From contig CM062386.1 of the NCBI GenBank assembly GCA_031310005.1, positions 1,364,001 to 1,428,000 on the forward strand: a stretch of DNA of 64,000 nt, given 5' to 3'. The DNA comes from Dactylellina haptotyla (taxonomy: Eukaryota > Ascomycota > Orbiliomycetes > Orbiliales > Orbiliaceae). This document shows, piece after piece, positions 34,827-46,200 of the stretch; position 1 is the first letter of the stretch, and the number at the start of each line of letters is the position of its first letter. The position numbers and the translations under genes were made by a program. A model generated the notes under the pieces. The model did not search any database and was not told the DNA's origin. It saw only the letters and a program-made list of their open reading frames with translations.

Positions 34827-35385
34827 GTTTGTATCGATGCACTGGTGTATAGTATCACAGGCATCCGATCTTCATCTAAATGAACGGGTATGACAAGCCT
34901 GAGTTCCAAGAGATATCGAAAGGCTGCTTATGCAAGTGACAACGGCCCGCCTGTTGAGATGCCCGCTCGTCTGCAGTTTCGCGGCCGTCGCTTGCCCCTC
35001 TCAGCCTTGTTTGACGGGCGACCGGTGCCGTGGGTCCCAGGCCGTTTGGTTTGTGCGACGAGGGATCCCAGGCAAACGGCGCATCCTCGGAAACTGCGTT
35101 GTGAGGGCGTCTCGCCTGCAACTGAGGCCCGCAGGAGGGCTTGTCGTGAATATACAAGATATTATATGCCTGGATATATCTACCTACCTACCTATCTATC
35201 TATCACCACCATTCTGCTGAACTTCACCTTGACCAATTACTCCAACTTGTGAACTCTCGAGAAACAAAACCTACTCTACCTTCCAAACATCTTCTACTAC
35301 CTTTCTCTCTCTCACTTTTAACTATATCTTGACCTTCTCAATCACAATTGCAACCTAGCTCGGTTTTCAGAGCCATACCTTCATA
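34827..35385. promoter_or_regulatory. Shared upstream region with TACC/TATC microsatellite
   Basis: These 559 bp separate the divergent ankyrin gene and the SPxK-repeat gene. A short tandem tract (TACC then TATC units) lies near 35181-35203. The last 150 bp are C/T-rich, typical of a fungal 5' leader. Confidence 0.5.
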
Positions 35386-36304
35386 ATGGTCTCTCCAATG
35401 AAGATCAGCCCAATGAACAGCCCAATGAAAATCAGCCCAATCAAGAATAAGGCTGAGGCCATCGTTGCACCTGCAGACTTTGAAGTCTACGTCAGCCCAA
35501 AGAAGAAGTATTCTGATGAAGCCACTCACGTCAGTTGCTGAAAAGTCCAATATCATATATCCTTAATTGGCCCATTCTAACATCTGCTGTAAATAATCCT
35601 AATAGGCCGCAAACGAAGTCATCAAAGCTTCACTTTACGCCAAAGTTCCACGCCGTTGGCACTGGGCTTTGATGGACGCTGCCAGTGGAGGCAATGTCGA
35701 CCCACTCTCCCCAGAGTTCCTTGAGGGTGTTAAAATTGCAGCCTCCCTCGCTGAAGCAGTTTGGGTAAGCTATATCCTATTTTCTTTCTTTTTTCCCAGG
35801 TAGTATCCATTTCATTCTACATGCACAACGATGTGTATTGTGGATATACCAATCAATGCTGATATCTCTCTTCCACTGCTAGCACAAGTACTATGCCACC
35901 CCAACTGCAAAGGAACTCCCCCGCGGAAAGAAACGCAAGTCACCCGATTCAGACCACCACCACAACCACCGCCAACGTGCTGTAAGTCACATAGCATCCC
36001 TTACTATCGATATATCTATAAACCTACAAGAAATCTAATCTCCTTTCCTTTCCCCAATGAACAGACCAACCGCCCATCTCTCGTCCAAATGGCTGATGCT
36101 GGCATCTGCTTCCATCTCGACTGGAACAATCTCAGCTCCGACGTTGCCATCTTCACCTACACGTCTCGCAGCCACCGCTTCCACGTCAAAACCCCTTCCA
36201 CCCCAACCACAAAGAAACGCATGGTCCCAGGACCGGATTTCGAGGCTAAAGAGAACATTCGCCCGATCAAGGTTCCTGTCAGCCGTCGTCTCAGATTCCG
36301 TTAG
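35386..36304 (+). CDS. Hypothetical protein with N-terminal SPxK repeats, 213 aa
   Basis: I do not recognise this family. Exons are 35386-35529, 35606-35764, 35883-35981 and 36065-36304; phases close perfectly. Residues 3-20 hold SPMK, SPMN, SPMK and SPIK, and SPKK follows near residue 38. S/T-P-x-K motifs are CDK sites and, as SPKK, also minor-groove DNA-binding motifs in histone tails. The second exon encodes a helical block (EVIKASLYAKVPRRWHWALMDAASGG). A basic patch (RGKKRKSPDSDHHHNHR) resembles a nuclear signal. The C-terminus is basic (PVSRRLRFR). A nuclear, possibly chromatin-linked protein is a reasonable inference but unproven. Confidence 0.65.
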
Positions 36305-37034
36305 GAATATATACGATTCGAGTAAACAACCACTATGTGAGGGATTCTTTGATTTCTTTTTTCTTTCTTTTCGGTCTTGTCTGGTTTTACGGCGTTGTGT
36401 GGTAATTCCTCTACTCGAATTGTTCGATTCTTTTTGTCCTGTTTTCATCATACATCAAGGGGTATATTCTTGTCTTTTCTCAGTCACCGATTCGATCATC
36501 ACAAAAGTCATGTTTATAAAGTATCACACCCCGTTACCTCATCTATAGTCAGGCTATGCAATTAAATGCATTTTGATTAATATTTAAGAACACAAGTTCT
36601 CCATACATCCGAGAAGAGTAAGGATAAATATTTTTCAAGTAGAGATCTTCTTTGTAATACAACATTATCAAACGAGCAATATGCTTTTTTCGACATCTCA
36701 GATCCTCCAACCCACAAATTGACAACTTTGAAAAAAAGAAAGTTGTTTCCTAAATATGCAAGAGAAACACACGGACAACTCCATATAGACTACAGCGAAC
36801 GAATGCCCACAATGCTCAAAACAGACGCCAACCCATAAAAGAAAGCCGATAAAATGAACCGTTTGAAATAGAAAAAAAGTAAACTCTCCAAAACGGAGAC
36901 CTAACCGCAAGCACCGTGATAATGACCGTCCTATCATGCCTCGATAACCCATTCCAAGAAAAGAACAGAAACGCGTTTTCTCTATATTTTACCTCTCATT
37001 TCATCTACTCGCGAGAGCTTCCCATTCAACTTCT
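36305..37034. other. 3' region between the SPxK gene and GYP7
   Basis: This 730-bp convergent gap is AT-rich, with T-rich tracts after 36340. Short open frames exist on both strands but none is supported. Confidence 0.4.
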
Positions 37035-39655
37035 CTACTCCCTTGCAGGAGTCTTCCCCTTCCCCTCTTCGTCTTCTGGCTTCTTCTCCACCCTCACGTA
37101 ATCCCTACTTAACATCTCCCTCAGTTGGTCTGTGATCTCTGGTCCGTCACCCTTGTCCACAGCTTTACCCTTATTCGCCGTCGCCGTCGCCGTCGACGAA
37201 GTCGTAGCGGTGCTGCTGTCGGTTCTCCGATGTGTCAAGCGAACCATCGGCCGTGCGGTTCCCGGGCTTGGGAATCCATGTCGTCTATCAGAAGCTTCGA
37301 TTGTTCTCTGGAATTTATAGAACAGCGCCTCAGCACGGATCAATGTCGAATTCAACTCAATCGTTCCCGAAAGCTCGTTGATATACTTCAGCACCTCATC
37401 GAAATGCTGTAAATCTATACCCACCAAAAAAATACGCATATTAGTAACCTTGTTATCCAAAAAAAAGGGGGATAGAATTTTCGAACTTACGATCCATGAT
37501 GACCGCCCGATGTCGCTCCAACACTGCCAAAGCAACGAACAGATGAAACTGTCCGCTCAGATAATTCGTCCACAGACCCTCCCACAGCCGCAAGACATCG
37601 TCCCATTCGAACTCCCGCTTATACCAAACGAGAATCATCCGGAAAAAGAAGAAGAAATTTGTGCTCTCCGCTTTCTCCAGGTGCTTCCACAGTACGGGGT
37701 CCATCAGCTGCACCAATTGGTCCAACGTGACCAGTTGCGCGCGCATCCCGCTCTGATCTCGCAGGAAATTTCGCTCCATCCGCTCCATAAAACCGACGAA
37801 TGCCCAGAAGGCCACCGCGTCATCTTGGAAGACAGCGTATATCGGTGCCAGCAGGTCGGACATGCCTTGCACGTACCCGAGAGTAGTGTTATACTCATTA
37901 TACGTGAGCAGCATATCCTTCATCTGCTCCAGGTGCACGTTGGTGCCGATGGTGGAGTACTGCGAATCCGGGTCCGGATGAGGTGTGTCTTCGCCCGCAA
38001 ATATGGGGATATTGCGGTCGGTGCGGTGGACATCCTTTTCTACAATGTCGGTGCCGGTTATTAGTATATTGTATCTACAGAGCGACGTATGAATAGAGGA
38101 ATATTTACCTATACGGTTCTTCTGGTCTCTCCAGTACTCGCCGGCTTCGCCTTCGCCCTCTCTTCTCGAGACATCATCCCACCACTTCCCTTTCAACCGG
38201 ACATACTCGTCTCTTCGGCTGTTCATCAGAGCGGCCCGTTCATCTTTTGTGCTATCCCACGGGTATACTTCCAACAGGAACAGCCAAGCTTCTTTCCTCA
38301 CGGCAGGCTCGCAGCCGCCATGGAATATCCGTTCTTTAACTTCGTCGGCCGTAATCTCCAATCTTCCGGTAGATTTATTCCACCACGAATTCCACTCTTT
38401 CAAATCGACCACTCTCCGACGATCTCCATCTCCTCGGATATTCCCGGCCTCGATATCCAGAATCTCAAACTCGCCGACAGCACTATCCTCCATCTCCATA
38501 ATGTCCTCCCGCTTCCATACAATCTTTGCCCGCTCTCTCTCGCTCTGCTCCGCGATCCCCATCGCCCAACGGGCAAGGTACAACCGCGCGGAGTCAAAGT
38601 CATCCTGCAGACTGACCACATCCGGATTCTTGAGTAACTTCCTAACCTGCGGCGGCAGATTCGGGTTGTCGAGCATATTAGTCGCCGTCTGTCTGCTAAA
38701 CTGTGTGACCTTGGCAAACTGCTCCAACAATGACCACCGAGCGGATTTGATAACCTTTGTGAAGGGGTCCATAACTGCGGCGGCGAAATCCCCAGATCCC
38801 GAAGCTTTAGCTGCTGCAGCGTCTCTACCGGCCGTGGAGTCGATGACGGGCCGCTGACCGAAGGAGAGCAGATCGTCCTTGGAGGGATCGATCAGGTATA
38901 CTGTTTTCTCGACCTGGCTTCGCTCGACTTTGACGAAGCGTTTCAGCCAGCGGAGGACTTCGTCGCCGCCCCAGAAGAGCTCGCCGGATTCACCGAAGGG
39001 GTCAAAGTTCTTTTTTGTGCGGGCTTTCGATTGTGCGATTGTCGAGGCGCACTCGGAGTCGTGGAAGAATAGGGCGGGGAAAGAATCGCCGCCGCGCGAG
39101 TTGATGACTATGCTGCCCCACCACCAGCCCAGAGAGGGGGGTCGGACGAGGAGGGAGTAGATTTGTGAGACAGGGATGGAGAAGGAATAGGAGCCTAGCG
39201 GGGAGGAGCCGCTGGAGATCGGGGGCGGGGGGACGAGGTAGGTTTGTTTGGGGGCGTGCCGGTATCGAGGAGGTCCACTTTGACGTAGGTGTCGTAGGCT
39301 GTGCCGATTGCGGATTCGGGAAGCCAGGCGAGGAGGAGGTTGGAGGGGTTGACGGGGTCGGAAGGGTCGGCAGCGACGGATGTGGGAGGCTTCTGTTGCA
39401 TAAGGGCTATGAAGCCGGGAATGTTGTCTTTGGCGGAGGGGGTAGGGTGGACGTAGACCTGCAGTGTTATATTTATATTAGCGCCGGTGGGAGTTATCAC
39501 GGGATCAATTAAGGACGCACCTTGCTCTTGGTGTAGAGCAGCTTGACGCCTCTGCCGGTGGAGGTGTGGGTGATTGTGCTGTACTCCTCGTCATCTTCGG
39601 AGAGGTCGTAGAAGGAGGCCGTGGGGGAGGCCGGCGGCGTGTATTCTTCAGGCAT
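37035..39655 (-). CDS. GYP7: Rab GTPase-activating protein Gyp7-like (TBC domain), one apparent frameshift
   Basis: Gyp7 inactivates the vacuolar Rab Ypt7 (Rab7). Exons are 39521-39655, 38109-39458, 37491-38039 and 37035-37414. The N-terminal domain has KVYVHPTPSAKDNIPGF and LVRPPSLGWWWGSIVINSRGGDSFPALFF, typical of Gyp7/TBC1D15. The TBC domain carries IEKDVHRTDR with the arginine finger and YVQGMSDLLAP with the glutamine finger; both are intact. Within exon 2 the frame is broken near 39250-39254: after ...LLDTGTPP the conserved continuation TYLVPPPPISSG is in another frame. One extra C in the C5 run (plus-strand GGGGG) would restore an 804-aa protein of normal length. A sequencing or assembly error is most likely, because everything downstream is conserved. 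It runs opposite the SPxK gene. Confidence 0.85.
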
Positions 39656-40677
39656 GGCGAGAATCGATGAACGAACGGCGTCCGCAGAAGAAGTCCGGAT
39701 ACGCTGGCGACGGAGCTCAAAGTCGGGATGAGTTGCGGGTGTCGTTGGGATGGGTTGTGATTCGCAATGAGCTGCGGCGGGGCAGCTGCTCACAACACGC
39801 GGGGGTCGCCCAGTTGACAGTGTGTACAAAATAAGGGAACAGAATAGAGATATGGACACAGAGAATATATTTGTATATAAACAGAGAGGCCGCTGGGTAG
39901 GAGAAGAGGAAGAAGAAAAAGAAGACGGGCCGTGATAATAATAAGATTGTTCTATATATGCCGGACGGAGGAAGGCCTGGTCGAGCAGGGAGCCGGGTGG
40001 GTGGCTCAGAGCAGGCAGCTTGCGTAAGTCAGCTGCGACGGCAAAGTGGCACCTCGCCCGAATGACGCACCTCGCCCAATAACCCTCCCACCTGCCTCGC
40101 CTTCGCTGCAGTGGACGCATCTACCTATCTACGCACTATCTGATGATATTTTATATTACTCCGTCTGTATCTTCATAGAGAATGTCGTTATGTCACCCAA
40201 CCTCAGAAATCTGCCAGTCTGCCTAAGCTCGGACCTGATAGCTAGCTAGCTACCTATACACTTAAATATCCGCTCCCATCGGAGGCACGATACGAAAAAT
40301 GATACTCGGTTAACCCCTCCCCCGCCGCTAATGGAGCTCCATGGAGGACACCAGACCCTGGAGGCCCCTCAAGAGCCTTCTTCGGGTCGAGTGATCCCAT
40401 GCGGAATAGCCCGTTCAATTTTACAATATTGTAGCATTTTGTTCTTAAATTTAAATTTCGATGTTTTATTTTATTAATTCTGGTTATGAATAAATCAACC
40501 CGCAATCCAACCGTAACGCCTGCGAACGAAACTTTTGTCTAGTTTATACATCCACATTTGAAGCAAACAGCACCAGCGGGAGTGTATATGCGTAGTGTAC
40601 AGTGTATGAGCATTGCTAGAAACCCCCCAATCTGTTGAGAAATAGAATATCGTACACACAAGACAGCGATTCTATAG
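39656..40677. promoter_or_regulatory. GYP7 upstream region and MAK16 3' region
   Basis: These 1,022 bp contain the GYP7 promoter. GCACCTCGCCC occurs at 40049-40059 and again at 40067-40077, an 18-bp-spaced repeat that could be a duplicated binding site. A GCTAGCTAGCTA run lies near 40242. Long frames antisense to the leader have no family features. Confidence 0.45.
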
Positions 40678-41842
40678 TTATGCGTAGGCTCGGGTGTTGA
40701 TGTATTCGTGCTCCTCCTCGATCTCGATCGTTTGGTCTGCAGTCATAATTCTCGTTAGCATTGAATAGAAAGATGTATATCGAAAATCGAGAGAACTCAC
40801 GTTTCTTGTTTTTCCGCTTGACATCCGCCTCCGATCTCTTCCTCTTGAGATCCTTCGCCGATGGCTTTGCGGGCTTCGCAGGCTTGACGACCTTGGTGGG
40901 TGGTTTCTCAGAGTCGTCGCTCTCGGATCCACTCTCTTCGTCGTCTTCGGAGCCGTCGCTTTCGAATTCGCCATCGTCTTCTTCTTCAAAGTCGGAAGCA
41001 CCGCTGACATCTTCGTCGTCTTCATCGTCGTCCTCCTCTTCGCTGACTTCTGCATCATTGTCACCCTTAAGCCAATCGTTGAAATCTTCCATATCCTCCA
41101 CATCACTCTCGCCCTCGTCTCCACTGACGTACTCCACCATGCCGTCCTCCAACTCACCATCCTCGCCTTCTTCTTCGTATTCCTCCTCTTGCTCCCCATC
41201 GAAGTCTTCATCGCCCTCTGCTTCTCCGCTCTTCTCCAATGCCTTGAGCACCTTCTTCCAGACACCCTCCTCGACGTTGAGCGGTTTGTCTCCGTATGCG
41301 CCACTCCTCAATCTCTCCACCAATTCCTTCTCGATCTGTCTCTCCAACCTCGCAGCAGCTAGAGCCTTCCTCTCTCTCGTTGCTTCTCGTCTCCTGATCT
41401 TGGGCGCTCGGACGGGAACAAGCTGCTCTCCCAACATCGAGGCATCTTCCTTCTCGACTCTCCTCGCCTTAATAGCCACCTGCACCAGCCTGGTAAGCCT
41501 CTGCTTGCACTTGTGCACGAGAAACTTGGGCCAATAGATCAGCCGCTCGTCAACCTGCTCCAGGGCCTTGACGTAGTTCTCGCTGAGCAAGATGCGCTCC
41601 CACGTCTTGCTGGGGAGGTGGGCTCGCTCGATCGTCTTCATGTAGAGGTAGAGGCGGCCGTTGGCAGGGTCGGCGCGGACGGTGGCATATCGAGAGTTTG
41701 CGAGCGGGCAGGACTGGCGGTTGCACAGGCCTGTGACATTGTATTCGTTCCGGCAGAAGGTGGCAGTCTTGAGAGGAGTGGTGAGCTTGAAGGCGCAGAA
41801 CTGGTGCGAGATGATCTGCCAGACAATCTCATCGGACGCCAT
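40678..41842 (-). CDS. MAK16: Ribosome biogenesis protein Mak16
   Basis: Mak16 is a nucleolar factor needed for 60S ribosomal subunit assembly. Exons are 40801-41842 and 40678-40736 (366 aa). The start [20 protein letters not shown] and the Cys pattern [22 protein letters not shown] are the family's diagnostic N-terminus, a Cys cluster that probably binds metal. [21 protein letters not shown] and [15 protein letters not shown] follow. The C-terminal third is extremely acidic ([12 protein letters not shown]) then Lys-rich ([18 protein letters not shown]). The 59-nt last exon supplies [15 protein letters not shown]. The short terminal intron has GTGAGT and GCAG ends. Length and domain order match fungal Mak16. 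Confidence 0.95.
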
Positions 41843-42327
41843 CTTGCGCGACTATGAAGAATATTTTCCGGATATGAGGTATGAGGTAGTAGTAAAGTGA
41901 GTCCGCGACTGTGATAGTGCGCTGTAATAAGATAATCTGCCAATGGTGGCGTGTCGCTGTCCACCTGAACAATCGTCGAGACCGAATTCGAATCAAAAGT
42001 ATCAATTAATTATTTTTTTTCTTCTAGTTTTTTTTTTTTTCTGCTCGAAGGTGGCCCAAACCGGGAAGGCGTGGTGCCAAGACCGCGGGCGTGTGGAGCC
42101 GCTTGCGATAGCCGCAAAAGGGAACGTCCAGCGAAAGAACACCGCAGCTGAGTGAGAGAGAGCACAGCTAGCTGCTGCAGCCCAACCACATCCATCGATC
42201 CATCTCTCCTTCGAGCTTCTTTATATCGAAAGAACCCCCCGCAATCTATCCTCCCGCCTCCTCTTCTTCTTCTTCTTGATAGCCATTCCCTGCCGTCGAA
42301 GAATCCTCGGATCGTGAACCGTCGAAA
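41843..42327. promoter_or_regulatory. Shared divergent promoter of MAK16 and MSO1
   Basis: These 485 bp separate two divergent start codons. They contain two T-rich tracts near 42011-42041 and a CT-rich leader just before 42328. I found no perfect PAC (GCGATGAG) or RRPE element, although these are common at ribosome-biogenesis genes. Confidence 0.5.
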
Positions 42328-43206
42328 ATGTCCTTTTTCTCGAACTGGAATATCAACAAGGTGGCCCAGGTGGCCAAGGAGAAGGTCGTCACCCTCAACA
42401 TCCCCACCTTCACCGACAAGGGCGACCTCGACGGAGACACCGAGGACGACTCAGCCGTCAGCCGTGCCCTCCGCGAGTACTACAAGGAGAAGGACGGCTT
42501 CGTCCCTGACTGGCTCGCTGCCACCGCTGTCTCCCCGCACCGCATCAGCCCCCAGAAGATGCCGCAACAGACTGCCAACAACCGGCCCGTCGCCCCACCG
42601 AGGATGCAGACTGGAGGTGCCCCTGCCATGCTTGGTGACATCTTTGGCGATGCTCCGAGGGCCCCCGTCTCCGCTCCACCGGTCCAGCAGCAGCAGTACC
42701 AACCACCACCGCCGGAACCGCAGCACCAGCAACCGCCGCCCCAGCAGGCACCCGCCCCTAAACGCCCCCTAGGTCTCCCCGGCGGTCCTCGAGGCGGTCT
42801 CCCAGGCGGTCCACGAGCAGGAGTTCGACCCTTCATGGCTGTAAAACGGGAACAACAGCAGCAACAACGAGAGTCAGCACAAACCGCCCCTCCGGCCCAG
42901 GCTTACCAGCAACCGCCTCCGCAACAGCAGCAGGCATATCGTCAAGGGTATAGTAATCCAGCCCCATCCGGGGCGAGTAGGCAGCCCCCTCCACCATCCG
43001 GATACGTAGGAAGTGGTGCTTCTGGACCCAGGAGAGGATTTGCCGCTGCAGCCGGTGAGACTAATAGAAATGCAGGCAATACTAGGGGCGGTAACAGCGG
43101 GAACGGTAAACCATACGTCTCGGCTACCGCGCCATGGAGCAACGGTGGTGACGAGTTTGACGATTACGGCGGCTACGGTGGTACCCCTGGATACTACGGG
43201 AGATAG
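42328..43206 (+). CDS. MSO1: Mso1-like Sec1-binding exocytosis protein
   Basis: Mso1 binds Sec1 and helps SNARE assembly at the plasma membrane. This is a single-exon 292-aa protein. Residues 1-65 carry the Mso1 Sec1-binding domain: NIPTFTDKGDLDGDTEDDSAVSRAL and YYKEKDGFVPDWL are close to the conserved core. The rest is low-complexity, rich in Pro and Gln (PPPPEPQHQQPPP, QQQQQ) and then Gly/Arg (GGPRGGLPGG, TRGGNSG), expected for the long disordered tail of filamentous-fungal members. The C-terminus ends GTPGYYGR. The tail differs greatly between species, so identity rests on the N-terminal domain. Confidence 0.85.
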   Translation: MSFFSNWNINKVAQVAKEKVVTLNIPTFTDKGDLDGDTEDDSAVSRALREYYKEKDGFVPDWLAATAVSPHRISPQKMPQQTANNRPVAPPRMQTGGAPAMLGDIFGDAPRAPVSAPPVQQQQYQPPPPEPQHQQPPPQQAPAPKRPLGLPGGPRGGLPGGPRAGVRPFMAVKREQQQQQRESAQTAPPAQAYQQPPPQQQQAYRQGYSNPAPSGASRQPPPPSGYVGSGASGPRRGFAAAAGETNRNAGNTRGGNSGNGKPYVSATAPWSNGGDEFDDYGGYGGTPGYYGR

Positions 43207-46200
43207 ATAACTTTAGGAAACCCTCCCCTTTCATTCTCTCCAACGGACCTCCCGGACCCTCCTCGGACGGACCCCCCTTCCTCGGCCCACGGGATCACGG
43301 ACTTACCTTCCCTCTCCTCGGATCTAATCGGTAGCAAATACTAGGTGTGGGATAGGTGTGGGCTTTGTTTTAGTTTTTATTCTTACGCTTTTTCTTCCCT
43401 TTCGGTGGTGATTCCTTCTTCGTTGTTGTTGCTATGTGCCTTTCTTTCCGAATCTTTTTTTATATTGTGGTTTATCGGGGAGGGGATATCGGTGGGGTTT
43501 GTGACTGGAATTGGAACCGGGACCGAACTGGAACTCTCCTTTTGGTTATATATACTGTTTTTTTGGATGCTTGGATTCTTTTTCTTTTTAGATATATATG
43601 TTTTTGCAAAGCGAGTGCATTCAAAAGGCGTTTTATTTCTCCATGTCATGTAGCTTCAATGAGAGTCTTTTCTACCTAACAACAGAGATTGTGGCTCGCG
43701 AGCTCAAAAACATAGGCCACTGTTGAATATAGCAGAGTTAGGAAGCTACTTGTATTATTATCATCACAATACGTGAAACCCCGGAAGAGCGGCTAGTGAG
43801 GGCTCGGTGAAATGAAATATTAATAAGCTCTGCGAAACCGCCTCTAGTACTCTTCAACCCCATTCCCTAGGACCCATTGGAGGGAAATAACACATAATTA
43901 AGAACCCGGCGAGAGCATAGAAACGCGCAGATTCTATCGTATTTTCAAGATTATAATGCATGAATTTTCGATTACCTACTCAGTAACTGATACAGTATGC
44001 GGCTATTCAATCTCTAGACCCAAGATTTATTCTAGTTTGCACATCAACATTGAACTTAATCCGTATACGCAGAGTGCCACAACAGCAGCTCGACCGATAT
44101 GCGTGTTGTCAATGGAACCGAATCTAAAGGAACTAAACTGCGCTCGTGACCTGAACCAGCTCCTCAATCCAGTGTAAATCAATAATCGTCTGGATTAACT
44201 TCAAGAGCTTAAAATTCGGCTTATATGCATCGTCTTAGACCGCGATCGAGAACTTCCATCTCTGATGTAGCCACATAAATTTGGTCACCCGTGATCAGTC
44301 AAAAGATAGTAGTCAGAATGCGTCGGCCAGTTTCTCGTACAATCATATTGAATACATAGTACGGAATATTCTATATCGAACTTATATCTTACCTCCGAAA
44401 ATCTATTCAAATGTAAATCTCGTGCGGGTGGAACAGAATTATGCGTTGGCTTCGCACGAATGATGACATCTAGATCTGAAATTCGAGACCGATATCTCCC
44501 AAATATTCGGCGAGCGTGATATTTAGAGATTGAAATCCCTGAAGCTCAAATTAAGCTTAAGCTTTCATATTTTAGTTACTTCATTAGCCAGGACATCGAG
44601 CCAATTACGATTGGACAGCCCACTCGAATTGATCTGGTCCAGAAATACTAATATAATGGATATACGCTCACGTAACCGATTTCTCATGTTGTTTTGCATG
44701 ATAAAATTAATATTTAAACAGCTATATTGTCACTATAAACCTAGGTTACTCATAAGTAAAAGACACAGCCTTCAATTGATTGATTTTGTGAAGCAATGGC
44801 CAGTCACTAAGCTAACAAGCAACGCTCTATTCGCCTGTCGCATGATCCCAACCCCCAAAACATCATCCTAAATATTATAAATTTACAAAAGCAATGTGCA
44901 TTAATATCACCGCCCATAAAATAATGCCTCACTCGAGCAGGTGGCTGTCCAGCTTACAAGGCAGGTGTTGAGCCTTAACTGTTCGTACCAGATGGTCTTG
45001 TACATGCAGTCTCGTCACCACGGTTTTCATAGGTTTTGTGTTGTCTGGCCAGCAAGACCAGTTTTCATCCTATATCAAAATTAACGTCACAAAGGAATAT
45101 TCGCATCGAACTACTTATTTGTCGCTTGGAGGTTTGGTGGCACGAGATGTAAATAAAATATTCCTACGCTTCGGGGTTAAAACAAACGTTGAGACCTGTC
45201 TCGTAAGTTAAACGCTCAACGCCATGAGACATCGAGTATGGGGCTGGTTGAGACACGCCAAAATGTGTTGTTTTCGTGCGGTTGTGCAGGTGCATAACCT
45301 AACACAGGCGGCAATGTTGATCCTCTGGAAGGCCCCAATGCCTGGCGACGATGCAATCAAGATGAACTCATTTTGCATTTGGCATATTTGCCTCATCATA
45401 GGCAGCTATTGGAATTATGGAAGTTCCTTCGAGGCAACAATCAATGCTGATGATCTCGAGAGCCAGAGGGTAATTGGTCATCTTGTGCTGCGGAATCCCT
45501 TTCTTGCACGTGCGGGCAATCTCCTTCCCCTTTACTCCTCTGTGAAGTTATTTTGAATCTGTGGTTCGCACCAAAGCCTCAAAGCTCGGGCCCAAGGCTA
45601 CGAAGATGCGAGATGCAGGTAAAAGGATTTCGGTCTGGAGATGACTCCTGAATAGGAGACCCAACGCGGGATATTCGGTTCAATACGAGGCAAAGAGAGC
45701 ATTTGCCTCCTTCGAAGCGCTGTACAAAATTTCGAAGGACAAGAACATGCCCCTGATGCTCTCCCGCTTATCAGAAACGTGGAGTTCGCGTTCGAGATTA
45801 CCGAATAGAAGAAGTTATGTTTTTCTTCAATCTCGCCCAAATCTGCAAAATAGGGGAGGCCGTCGCGGTTGTGTTGTGGGGAGGTTCTCAGGCAGACAGC
45901 CACATGGACGACGCCTTCATCACCGGCTGTCAACGTCGATGCATCAAGACCGTTTCATCAACATGTCGAAACACCCTCCTCCCGGCTGTGATCGAACCTG
46001 GAGGTAGCAAAAATATACCTGCGACACCGACATGAGCGCATGCGTCTTCGGCTCCACGCTCCGCACGGGAGAGATCGAAACGAAGATGTGAGATAAGAAT
46101 ATAGCATGCCTCACAAGAAACATTGAGCATTGTGCGCATTACTCGAGCTCTCCAAGCTGGCCCCTAGCTACATGTGTACCTGTGGAGATGAGCATCTCAC

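Noticed and set aside
40761-41537. 258-codon Ser-rich plus-strand frame opposite MAK16
   Set aside because: It is the mirror of the acidic and Glu/Asp-rich part of MAK16 (GAA/GAT codons read as TTC/ATC and TCT on the other strand); MAK16 itself is clearly the real gene.
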